Assembly (NCBI GenBank): GCA_029242935.1
Contig: JAQWSX010000029.1
Span: 1-37,747 of the forward strand
Reading direction: 5' to 3'
DNA from: Akkermansiaceae bacterium
Lineage (GTDB): Bacteria > Verrucomicrobiota > Verrucomicrobiia > Verrucomicrobiales > Akkermansiaceae
DNA length: 37,747 nucleotides
Position 1 is the stretch's first letter, and the number at the start of each line of letters is the position of its first letter. The translations under genes were made by a program, and so were the position numbers. Positions 1 through 8,426 of the stretch are shown here, in pieces. A model generated the notes under the pieces. The model was not told the origin of the DNA and did no database searches. It saw only the letters and a program-made list of their open reading frames with translations.

Positions 1-1330
1 ATTTAGGGATGGTGAGATTGATGTCGACGTGATCGTGAAGGCGGCGATGGAAGAGGGTGTTTTTCGGCAGCCGCGGCGAATTGCAAATATGTTTTTCGCA
101 CGCAAGATCAATGGGAGGGAAGCTCCAAATGGTCTTGGACAGGAGCCTGGATGGGTCACTTTTATTGCTCAGGGTGATGATCCTCCGCTTGGGCAAGATG
201 CCTTTGTGGTGGTGCACGAGGTGACCCATAATTTGGGACTGTCTCATACTGTCGATGATGCCGAGGTGCCGTCGGATATTTCTAATGTGATGGGTGATGG
301 GGACTTTTTGGATCGCATCGGGGAAGATGGAATCACAAGGCATCAAGCTGCGACTATTTTAAAAAGCCCCTTGGTTCGCGAGACAGTAAAGTGCCTTGAG
401 GTAGACGAGGGACGGCGAGCTTATCTCGGGGAGAGTTTTGAAGCTTATTACACGGAACTCAATCGGCGCGAAGTTGAGGCAATGACCGGGAAAGTGGTGG
501 GGAAAGCTCTGAAAGGTGAAGCTTTGGAAAAAGAAGCGCGAAAGAGGTTCGGAAATGCTGTGATGGATTTTACTCGGGAAGAAAGAGAAGTTGTTCTCTG
601 GATGGTCGGGGAGTATCGCAAGCTATTAGTGGAAGATTTTCCGCTTCTAGCCAACCAACCATGGCAGGTGGTTAAGGTGAAGGGGGATCATTGTGGAGGG
701 TTTTGCCATACTCGTGGCTTGTCTGTGGTGATTGCCGAGGGGGCGCTTGATCGCATGGTGAAGGACTATCGTCAGCATGGAAAAAGTAGGAAGACGCTGG
801 CGGGTGCAGGGACGATTATTGTTCACGAACAAATCCATGTGCTTCAGCGATGCTTCCCTCGAAAGTTTTCGGGCCTTTATACTGGGGTTTACGGATTAGT
901 TGACGGAAAGGTGGGGCATGATGAGTGGGTGGCGCGCAACGAAATTCAAAATCCTGATGGACTAGAGGGAAATCGTTGGATTGTAGATTACGAGGGGAAT
1001 TATTATTGGCTTAAGACAATTCTCGATGAGAAGGATGATCCGGCGATGATGCCCGCTTCCTTCCAGGAAGCGATAATGCCTCTTCGAAAAACTGGCGAAA
1101 CCTATCGGGTGATTTGGAGAAAAGGAGGGAAGATGCCTCAGCTCGTTAATCCAAATCTGATTAGGGGCTGGAAAAAGCAGTTCCCAATCCATACCGGATA
1201 CGATCACCCAAATGAGATCTTCGCCTATCTTTTTCAAGCCGAGTTGACCCGAAAAATTATGGAAGAGGAACCCTCTGATGACATGATGACCAAGAAGACG
1301 ATGGAGTGGGCCCGGAAGGAATTGAGGTGA
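1..1330 (+). CDS. Dual-HExxH putative zinc metallopeptidase, 5' partial
   Basis: The frame is open to the left window edge (no stop before base 29), so the start lies upstream and the visible part is at least 442 codons. Numbering from the GTG at 29, residues 63-73 read HEVTHNLGLSH, a full metzincin-type HExxHxxGxxH zinc site, followed by a Met-turn-like NVMG at 87-90. A second, separate zinc motif HEQIH sits at 267-271 (VHEQIHVLQR) with a downstream NEIQNPDG segment of the kind seen near third ligands in other HExxH families. The middle (about 130-260) is charged and helical. No substrate can be named. It ends 12 bp before the convergent dehydrogenase gene. I am confident that it is a real gene and that both motifs are present; catalysis is inference. 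Confidence 0.85.
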   Translation, partial: FRDGEIDVDVIVKAAMEEGVFRQPRRIANMFFARKINGREAPNGLGQEPGWVTFIAQGDDPPLGQDAFVVVHEVTHNLGLSHTVDDAEVPSDISNVMGDGDFLDRIGEDGITRHQAATILKSPLVRETVKCLEVDEGRRAYLGESFEAYYTELNRREVEAMTGKVVGKALKGEALEKEARKRFGNAVMDFTREEREVVLWMVGEYRKLLVEDFPLLANQPWQVVKVKGDHCGGFCHTRGLSVVIAEGALDRMVKDYRQHGKSRKTLAGAGTIIVHEQIHVLQRCFPRKFSGLYTGVYGLVDGKVGHDEWVARNEIQNPDGLEGNRWIVDYEGNYYWLKTILDEKDDPAMMPASFQEAIMPLRKTGETYRVIWRKGGKMPQLVNPNLIRGWKKQFPIHTGYDHPNEIFAYLFQAELTRKIMEEEPSDDMMTKKTMEWARKELR

Positions 1331-1342
1331 TCTGGCCGGCCT

Positions 1343-4300
1343 CTATTTTACGATCATGACGCCTTTCATGATGGTCCAGTGGCCGGGGTAAGAGCAGAGA
1401 AAAGGATATTCCCCAGGCTTTTTGGGCGCCATGAAGCGAATGGTTTGAACCGTATCTTTCTTTAGGAGTTTGGTGGCGTGGAGGATGCGTTTGTCGTTTG
1501 GAATGAAGCCCTTTTTCGCGGCTTCGGGATCGGCCGCCATACGATTAGCGGCCTCACCGATTTGTTGGATGGAGGTGCCTTGGTCGAGGATGAGTAGGTT
1601 GTGCTCCGTGACGTCTGGGTTTGAGAAGTGAAGACGAACCGGTTTCCCTGCTTCCACATTAAACTTATCTTTGGTGAAGAGGAGTCGCTCTGGGATGCAG
1701 GAAATATCAATCGTTTGAAGGCCCTTTTGTGCGTCAAAAGAAGCTTCATTAGCATTTTTCGTGTTAGGTTTAAGCTTGTTTAATTTTTTGAAATCCGCGA
1801 GGGCCTTGGTGATAGTGGGGGAGTGTTGTGAATCCTGCCAGTGAGGTTTCAGAGCTGAGGAATTAAGAGCGGTGCTGATCGCGTAGGCGAGGTGGGTGTC
1901 GGCTTCTTGTTCGAATATTGGCGCAAGGGTATTGATGAGTGAGGACGGAGTGATTGAAGAATTCGTCCGGTTGCTGTGGGAGGGGACCAGATAGGAAGCG
2001 CAGAGGACGGCTTCGCGGCGGACATGTTGGGAGGGATGGGAAATGCCGTAATTCAGAAGGCCTAGTGATGTCGAGGGTAGAAGCTCGGGAGCCCAGAAAC
2101 GGAGAGGACCAAAGGCAGAAGCGGCTACGAGGTGGTTGTCGGAGCGGATGAGTTTTTCCAAGAGCTCTACGTTGGGTTGGTCGAAGGCTTGGTGGAGCCA
2201 GAGAGACTCGAGAAGATGTAGAGGGGTCTTTTGTTTTTTTGTCCAAGCCAAAAGCGGGCTGAGCACTTCTTTAGGAGACTTGCTCCGGAGTTCCCGCTTT
2301 GCCCAGTAGCGGGTTCGGTAGTGAGGCGACTTGAGATGGTCGAGGAGTTCGGTGATGGAGGCTGGGGCAATCTTTGGCGCGGAATCGAGTTTGGCTTTCT
2401 TTGGGATAATACGCCAGATACGGCCTGCTTTGCGGTCGCGGCGGGGATCACGAAGAGAGTATTGAGCGTGGCCTTTGACTGGGTTATACCAATCGCAGAC
2501 ATAGGCTGCCCCGCGTGGACCGAAGCGAAAATCGACTGGGATGAAGGAGAGGTTGGTGGAGAAGATGAGGTCAAATTGATATTTTTCGGAAAAGTGGGCG
2601 GGTTCTTCATTCCAGTGGTGGAACTCGACGCGGTTGGTTGGTTTGTAGCGAACTTTGATGAAGCCACCTTGCATTTCCTTGGGCCAGAAGTCGTGAGAGA
2701 CGAAGTCTTGTCCGCAGACTCCAGAGTAAGCTTGCATCCCTTTGGCTCCGGGATGCTGGCTAGGATAATCGGGATTAGTGGCGTGGAAGGTGGAGGCGAA
2801 GACGGGGTGAGACGCGACGTGGTTTCCGTATGGATCGAAGCTCACCCCCCAGGGGTTCGTATTTGGGTAGGCTCCGAATGCGGTGAGCTTTTTTGTGGAA
2901 GGGTGGTAGAGGAACCAAGAGGAGTTTTTGGCGCGGATCGGGCCATAAGCAGTTTCGGTTTGGGAGTTGTGGAAGATGGATTCGCGGAAGAGAAGGTCTC
3001 CACCGGGAGTCCAGGTGAAATCGTGGAGGGCGTGGTGCGAATCCTCACAACCGAAGCCGGTGAAGACGATTTCGCGGTGGTCCATTTTACCGTCGCCGGT
3101 GGTATCGGTAAGATGGGTGAGGTGTGGTTCTTCGGAGCAGAAGACGCCGCCGTTGCCATCAAGGACGAAGGAGAGGGGGATGTGAAGGTCATCGGCCCAG
3201 GTGGTGCATTTGTCGGCTTTTCCATCTTGGTTGGTGTCCTCGAGGATGATGATTTTATCGCAAGGTTTTTGGCCGGGATAGACGTGGGGATAGGTGACGG
3301 AGGTGGAGACCCAAAGGCGGCCGTGTTTGTCCCAGCGCATTTGGATGGGGCAGGCCATTTCGGGGAAGTCTTCCTCGGAGGCAAAGCAATTGACTTCGAA
3401 ACGTGGATCAATTTTGAAGGCCTTCAGTTCATCGGTTGGGGAGAGAAACTTGTTGGCTCCGCGTGAGAGGAGGACGTCGTCGAGTTTAGGGAGATTGGAG
3501 TCGTCGGGTTTGACGAGTTTGCCGGTGGCGACGGTTTTGTGAATGGCAGTGTCGCGATTGGCGACCATGAAATCGAAGTTCCGCATAGCGGGAAGGAAGT
3601 CGAGGTAGCCATAGGATTTGTTGCGCCCGCCGGTGTAGTAGAAGGTGTTGAGAGGGCGGTAGCGGTAGTGAAATTGGGTGGCTTTATCGACGACGAGTTG
3701 CCGGAGGTCTTCGTTGAGAGCGGTGGGGTCTTTTTCGAAGAGAGCCTTGAAGGCGATGTTAGCGAATTGGTGGTGCCCATGGATGTTGTTTTGATGGCCA
3801 TCAATGGTTCGTTGATTGAGTTTACTGGCGATGATGTTGGCCTTGGTGCCATCAAAGACGTTGCAGAAACCGATGGAGTGCTTCTTCGCTCCTTCGGCAA
3901 GAGCTTGGGTGTAAAGTGCGAGGTTTTCGTTGTTTCGATCACCGGCATTAACGGCAGCGATGTTCTCACTGGCTATGGGAGAAAGAAGGATAATTTGGGG
4001 AGCGGTCTTTCCATTGTAAGCCTGCGATTTGAGATGGGTCAGGAATTGATCAAGGCGTTTTTTGAAGTCAGGGAGGCCTTCTTCTCCGCCGAAGGATTCA
4101 TTGTAGCCGTAGGCCGCAATAATGAGGTCGCTTTTGAAGTAGTGGAGATGTTGGTCAAGGTCGCCGAAGTTATCTGGGCGGGGCATGAGATCGACTTCAT
4201 CAGCTGGCCAGGCAAGGTTACGAATGGCGAGCTTATGCTTCGGATGGTGCTGGTGGAGAAGAGTTTCGAGGTGACCGAAGCGGCGTTCGGCATCAAGGAG

Positions 4301-5515
4301 AAGGTTTCCGATGAGGGCGATACGGGTGCCGGAGGAAATTTCGAGAGGAAGCTCGGTTTTGACGGGTTGGATTTTTTCCGGGCGTGGCGAGGTTTTGTGA
4401 TTGATATAGTATTTGGCGAGCTCTGGATCTTTAGATGGCGCTTTACGGTCAGTCTTTAAATTTTTGGCGTCCTTTGCCTTTGCTGCATTTTTCTTACGGC
4501 GAGTATCGGTGGAAGCTGGAGTGCTTTTACCAGGGATGGGGGAATTGATGTCTTGGTAAACTTCTGGGTTGAGGCCGCGGACGTGGCCGCCGTTCCGGAA
4601 GGTGGTGGGCTTGTATGGTCCGACAAGATCGACGCTCGAGTCGGCTTTGATTTTCTTTTCAAGACCCATGGCCCAGTAGGTCCCATTGATGACAAGTCGG
4701 CGGTAATCGGCGTCTAGGAAATCTTGGGAAGCTCCTTGGGTTGAGTGGAAGACGCGTTCCTTTTTGCCATTCTTGCTGATGTAGTGACGGGTCCAGGTTG
4801 AGGGTGAAGGTTTTTTGGTCTCATCGGCGGGAGAGCTTTTTTCCATCCCGTTAAGGGGCTGGGACTCGGTGAGTACGGTGAAGGTTTCATCCGGAATACC
4901 AGTGTAGGCTCCAGCAATGGTGTGAGCGTTGTTACCGACTCCGGTGAGGATAATGTGGTCCTTATTTTTGGAGGTGATTTGAAGGCGGGTGGATTGTTGG
5001 TGATTTCGTCCGTAGTGGCCGACCCAGGTGTTCCCAAGAATTTGGTGGCCGAACCCGCGATCGAAGTCCTTGCCCTGGTATTGAAAATCGTAGCTGGAGT
5101 ACTTTTTGCCTTTGGGGATTTTGAAGGCGTGAGACGAGGTGCGGAGTCCGACGACGGGGCCACCGCGCTGGAGGTATTCGTCGATGTGGACCATTTGTTC
5201 ATCAGGAAGATCGAGGAAGCGGGCAAAGATGAACATGAGGTCAGCCTCTTTGAGAGCTTCAAGACCTTGGATGTTAGAAGCCCCAGCGGTGATTTCGTCC
5301 TTGTCGTTGACTCCGAAAAGAACGGTGGTTTTAAAGCCGTGATATTTAGCGAGGATACGGGCAAGGGCGGGGCAGGTTTCCTCGGCGCGGTATTCGTGAT
5401 CGGAGGCAACAAAGACGATGTGCTTTCCTTTACCGGGACCGGAAGTGCCCTCATAGGAGATTTGCGCGAGAGCAGGAATTGACAAAAAAAGGGTCAGGAC
5501 GAGGAGGAGATTCAT
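1343..5515 (-). CDS. ThuA / SGNH-like / PVC-type dehydrogenase / HEAT / azurin fusion protein
   Basis: 1390 residues. A signal peptide (MNLLLVLTLFLSIPALAQ) is followed by a ThuA-like domain (about 28-285), a Lys-rich linker (330-390), an SGNH-hydrolase-like domain (about 395-600), a PVC-type membrane-bound dehydrogenase beta-propeller (about 695-1040, with DTNQDGKAD and DTTGDGKMD loops), a HEAT-like helical stretch (about 1055-1245) and a C-terminal cupredoxin (1268-1390). The cupredoxin shows the azurin ligand pattern: H1305, then C1374, H1379 and M1383 in CSYPGHWTIM, with azurin spacing. The SGNH block I, normally GDS or GNS, reads GNLLLD, so the usual nucleophile serine is missing; a block-III-like GYNESF is present. 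There is no CxxCH haem site. The role is probably periplasmic sugar or alcohol oxidation with the copper domain as electron acceptor; the substrate is unknown. Confidence 0.93.
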   Translation of the reverse strand: MNLLLVLTLFLSIPALAQISYEGTSGPGKGKHIVFVASDHEYRAEETCPALARILAKYHGFKTTVLFGVNDKDEITAGASNIQGLEALKEADLMFIFARFLDLPDEQMVHIDEYLQRGGPVVGLRTSSHAFKIPKGKKYSSYDFQYQGKDFDRGFGHQILGNTWVGHYGRNHQQSTRLQITSKNKDHIILTGVGNNAHTIAGAYTGIPDETFTVLTESQPLNGMEKSSPADETKKPSPSTWTRHYISKNGKKERVFHSTQGASQDFLDADYRRLVINGTYWAMGLEKKIKADSSVDLVGPYKPTTFRNGGHVRGLNPEVYQDINSPIPGKSTPASTDTRRKKNAAKAKDAKNLKTDRKAPSKDPELAKYYINHKTSPRPEKIQPVKTELPLEISSGTRIALIGNLLLDAERRFGHLETLLHQHHPKHKLAIRNLAWPADEVDLMPRPDNFGDLDQHLHYFKSDLIIAAYGYNESFGGEEGLPDFKKRLDQFLTHLKSQAYNGKTAPQIILLSPIASENIAAVNAGDRNNENLALYTQALAEGAKKHSIGFCNVFDGTKANIIASKLNQRTIDGHQNNIHGHHQFANIAFKALFEKDPTALNEDLRQLVVDKATQFHYRYRPLNTFYYTGGRNKSYGYLDFLPAMRNFDFMVANRDTAIHKTVATGKLVKPDDSNLPKLDDVLLSRGANKFLSPTDELKAFKIDPRFEVNCFASEEDFPEMACPIQMRWDKHGRLWVSTSVTYPHVYPGQKPCDKIIILEDTNQDGKADKCTTWADDLHIPLSFVLDGNGGVFCSEEPHLTHLTDTTGDGKMDHREIVFTGFGCEDSHHALHDFTWTPGGDLLFRESIFHNSQTETAYGPIRAKNSSWFLYHPSTKKLTAFGAYPNTNPWGVSFDPYGNHVASHPVFASTFHATNPDYPSQHPGAKGMQAYSGVCGQDFVSHDFWPKEMQGGFIKVRYKPTNRVEFHHWNEEPAHFSEKYQFDLIFSTNLSFIPVDFRFGPRGAAYVCDWYNPVKGHAQYSLRDPRRDRKAGRIWRIIPKKAKLDSAPKIAPASITELLDHLKSPHYRTRYWAKRELRSKSPKEVLSPLLAWTKKQKTPLHLLESLWLHQAFDQPNVELLEKLIRSDNHLVAASAFGPLRFWAPELLPSTSLGLLNYGISHPSQHVRREAVLCASYLVPSHSNRTNSSITPSSLINTLAPIFEQEADTHLAYAISTALNSSALKPHWQDSQHSPTITKALADFKKLNKLKPNTKNANEASFDAQKGLQTIDISCIPERLLFTKDKFNVEAGKPVRLHFSNPDVTEHNLLILDQGTSIQQIGEAANRMAADPEAAKKGFIPNDKRILHATKLLKKDTVQTIRFMAPKKPGEYPFLCSYPGHWTIMKGVMIVK

Positions 5516-5600
5516 GAGAGGTGGATGCTAGAGATTGGGTGGAAAATGACAAGTTGAGGTTGTCGGATTGACGAGGGGTAGTCTACGAACGCATAGTGGA

Positions 5601-6839
5601 ATGATGAAATTTCAGGTGATTCTTATGTTGGTCATGATGATGGTGGGTTTCGGGCGCGAGGCAAAAGAAGGAGATAAGGATGTCAATTATGACGAGGCCA
5701 ATATTCCGGCTTATGATTTGCCAGAGTTGTTGGTAACGGCAGAGGGGCAGCGCATCACGACAGCGGAGGAGTGGTATACCTTAAGAAGGCCTCAGATCAT
5801 GTCGCTCTTCAGTAATCTGGTTTATGGGCGGGTCCCAGAGCCGTCGACACCGATAAAGCTGACTTTCCGGGAGGTAAAGAAGGACGAGGCTTTTATGAGA
5901 GGGAAGGCAACGCGGAAGGATATCGAAATCCAAATCAAAACGGAGAAGGGCGAAAAGACGATGAGGATTTTGCTTTTTGTTCCGAATGGGGCGACGAAGC
6001 CGGTGCCGGCGATCATGAAGCACAGTTTTAACAATACACGGTCGGGCGATTTTGAGGTGGGATTCCTCAGGAGGGATCGACTGAAAAATGGATGGCCGCT
6101 GGGGAAGATTCTCGATGCGGGTTTCGCATTTTGTGCGGTTTATCACGAGGATTTGGTGAAGCACAACGAGGTGGAATTTCGGAATAGTATCCATCGGTTA
6201 TTTTATCCCGAGGGACAGAGTTTTCCGAAAGCTCACGAGTGGGGCGTACTTTCGGCTTGTGCTTGGGGTGGGATGCGTGCGCTGGATTATTTGGAAACCG
6301 ATGCCGAGGTGGATGCCAAACGAGTGGCGATCATGGGTCACTCAAAGATGGGAAAGACGGCGTTATGGACGGCGGCGCAAGATGAACGATTTGCGATGGC
6401 GATCTCGGCCCAGTCAGGGTGTGCCGGGGCTGCCTTATGGAGGAGGAAATCAGGCGAAACCTTGAAGAAAATGGTGACCCGTTTTCCGTATTGGTTGTGT
6501 CGCAATGCCCAGAAGTTTGTGGAGCAGGAAGATGACCTTCCGGTGGACCAGCATATGTTGTTGGCGTGTATCGCGCCGCGCCCGGTTTATGTGCACAGTG
6601 GAGTGAAAGACACGTGGGCTGATGGACGAGGAGAATATTTATCTGCCTACCATGCGAGTGAGGTCTACCGTTTGCTTGGTAAGAAAGGCATAGAAAGTGA
6701 GAAATCGCCAGAGGTTGGGAAAGCGGTGATGGATGGTGAGGTCGGGTATCACATTCGGAATGGCGGACATTCGATTGAAGAGGGAGATTGGGAGAAGTTT
6801 ATCCAGTTCGCTTCCAAACATTTGAAGGAAAGTAAGTAA
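5601..6839 (+). CDS. Glucuronoyl esterase-like (CE15) exported alpha/beta hydrolase
   Basis: The ATG at 5601 was chosen because it puts a signal peptide (MMKFQVILMLVMMMVGFG) at the N-terminus; an in-frame GTG at 5568 would add 11 residues ahead of it. The product is 412 residues. The nucleophile elbow GHSKMGKTALW (Ser 248) fits the CE15 GxSxxGK pattern, and the catalytic His is probably in GGHSIEE (His 390). N-terminal W-x3-RRPQI-type residues and the EWGVLSACAWGGMRALDYL helix before the elbow are also typical of bacterial CE15 proteins. These enzymes cut ester bonds between glucuronic acid and alcohols in plant or algal polymers. The gene is divergent from the 1390-residue dehydrogenase with 85 bp between. 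Acetyl xylan esterase is the alternative reading. Confidence 0.88.
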   Translation: MMKFQVILMLVMMMVGFGREAKEGDKDVNYDEANIPAYDLPELLVTAEGQRITTAEEWYTLRRPQIMSLFSNLVYGRVPEPSTPIKLTFREVKKDEAFMRGKATRKDIEIQIKTEKGEKTMRILLFVPNGATKPVPAIMKHSFNNTRSGDFEVGFLRRDRLKNGWPLGKILDAGFAFCAVYHEDLVKHNEVEFRNSIHRLFYPEGQSFPKAHEWGVLSACAWGGMRALDYLETDAEVDAKRVAIMGHSKMGKTALWTAAQDERFAMAISAQSGCAGAALWRRKSGETLKKMVTRFPYWLCRNAQKFVEQEDDLPVDQHMLLACIAPRPVYVHSGVKDTWADGRGEYLSAYHASEVYRLLGKKGIESEKSPEVGKAVMDGEVGYHIRNGGHSIEEGDWEKFIQFASKHLKESK

Positions 6840-6902
6840 ATCAAGGGGCAATCGCTGAGTGCTGGGCAGCCAGTTCAGAGCGAGTTCCCTCTTCAAAAGG
6901 GC

Positions 6903-8156
6903 TTACTTTTTGATGGCCTGATAGACGATGGGTTTGATGAGGCGCTCGAGGTTCCAGTTGTAAGGAAGGGTCTGTTCCATGGTGACGACCACGAGTTTGT
7001 GTTTGGGAGAGATCCAGTAGTGGGTGGATGCCATGCCGCCCCAACCGTATTCGCCAATTGTTGCGTCTTTCGCCCAGCGTTTGTCAGGGGCGATTCGAAC
7101 GGAAAATCCGAGGCCAAATCCGGTGCCGTGACGTTGTTCTCCGAGGGAGATGGAAGCGATCTCGTCTGGGAGTTGGTTGGTGGTCATGAGCTTGACGGTG
7201 TCTGCCTTGAGGTATCGTTTTCCTTGGAAGTTACCGCCATTGGCAATCATCTGAAGAAAGCGCGCGTAGTCGTTGATCGTAGAGACGAGCCCCCCACCGC
7301 CAGAGAAGTTCGCGGGTTTTTTGAGGAAGGGAGAAGTTTTCCCGGGTTCGGAGGTTGTGAGGAAAAATCCTTTTGTCTGGTAGACATCAGCGAGACGGTT
7401 TGCCTTTTCGGCAGGAACGTAGAAGCCGGTGTCGGACATGCCGAGAGGCGCGAAGAACTTTTGCTGGAGGAATTCATCGAAGGTTTGACCAGAAGCGACT
7501 TCAATGACCCGCCCGAGGATATCGGTATTGATGCCGTAATTCCATCTCGTTCCTGGTTGGAAGAGGAGGGGGGCACCGCAAATGGAACGCGACATTTCGG
7601 CGAGTGTTTTGTCACGGTCAAGCGGCTGGAAACGCCGGTAGTAGCGATCCACTGGGTGCCCGCCCCAGCCGTAGGAGAATCCAGCGGTGTGGCGAAGGAG
7701 GTCGCGGATAGTGGGCAGCGGTTCGGCAGGGGCGGGATCACCTCTTCTCTGCCAAACATTTAGGAGTGCGAATTCCGGAAGAAATCTCGTGATGGGGTCG
7801 TCGAGGTTGAGTTTTTTTTCGTCATAAAGCATGAGAGCCGCCGCCGAGGTGATGGCTTTAGTCATTGAGTAGATGCGGAAGATGGTATCTTTTTTCATCG
7901 GAACCTTGGCGGCCCGGTTGGCGTCGCCAAATTGTTTTTGGTAAACAATTTTCCCCTCGCGCAAAATCAAAACGGACCCGCCGGCGAGTTTCTTTTTCTC
8001 GATGAGTTCTTGGAGCGCCGGATCGATTTTCGCGAGAACTTCCGGCGACATACCAACTTCCCCAGGAGTGCTGACGGGGAGAGCCTTTATTTTTGTCTCC
8101 TTTGCAGCAAGTGGGAGGCAAAGGAAAAGGATGGGGAGAAGAATGAGTTTGATCAT
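6903..8156 (-). CDS. Exported beta-lactamase-like serine hydrolase (class C / EstB type)
   Basis: 417 residues with a Sec signal peptide (MIKLILLPILFLCLPLAAKE). The S-x-x-K motif is SMTK at 97-100 (in FRIYSMTKAITSAA), and the second catalytic Tyr is Y207 in RWNYGINTDILG, matching the YxN-like motif of EstB-type esterases and class C enzymes. The GGGGLVSTINDYARF segment is typical of the beta-lactamase-related (Pfam Beta-lactamase) family. Such proteins in polysaccharide-degrading bacteria are usually esterases or D-amino peptidases rather than antibiotic-resistance enzymes; the substrate here is unknown. It is convergent with the glucuronoyl esterase (63 bp gap) and divergent from the tandem SASA gene. 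Confidence 0.92.
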   Translation of the reverse strand: MIKLILLPILFLCLPLAAKETKIKALPVSTPGEVGMSPEVLAKIDPALQELIEKKKLAGGSVLILREGKIVYQKQFGDANRAAKVPMKKDTIFRIYSMTKAITSAAALMLYDEKKLNLDDPITRFLPEFALLNVWQRRGDPAPAEPLPTIRDLLRHTAGFSYGWGGHPVDRYYRRFQPLDRDKTLAEMSRSICGAPLLFQPGTRWNYGINTDILGRVIEVASGQTFDEFLQQKFFAPLGMSDTGFYVPAEKANRLADVYQTKGFFLTTSEPGKTSPFLKKPANFSGGGGLVSTINDYARFLQMIANGGNFQGKRYLKADTVKLMTTNQLPDEIASISLGEQRHGTGFGLGFSVRIAPDKRWAKDATIGEYGWGGMASTHYWISPKHKLVVVTMEQTLPYNWNLERLIKPIVYQAIKK

Positions 8157-8426
8157 TTTTATGAGGGTTTGGGAAAAATCTTGGAAAGTCTTTAGACCAG
8201 TTTTTCACCATTCGGCAAGCCACGAATCAAGACATGATAAAGCGGCAAGGAAAGTTTTGGGTCAATCTCCCCCAAGGGCTCCGGGAAGATGCTTTTCTTC
8301 GGGAAGGGAAGATCCCGTTTTGCAGATCCAGCGTAAGTGAGTTTCGCGAGCTGATTTTTGGTAGAGTTTCGTGAATTTCGTCCTTTGGGCTTAATCTGGA
8401 GCGACTTTGCTGAGAGAGTGTCCGCC

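Noticed and set aside
2231-3466. 411-codon plus-strand frame opposite the PVC dehydrogenase gene
   Set aside because: It is antisense to the well-recognised 1390-residue protein, its residue pattern (Gly, Val, Glu rich) is that of a complementary-frame shadow, and no family is recognisable.
3539-4459. 306-codon plus-strand frame opposite the same gene
   Set aside because: Same reason: complementary-strand shadow of the large dehydrogenase gene without family features or a start with ribosome site.
8234-8374. 46-codon plus-strand frame between the serine hydrolase and the tandem SASA gene
   Set aside because: Protein-like composition (WVNLPQGLREDAF...) but no ribosome site and no recognisable family; not supported enough to annotate.
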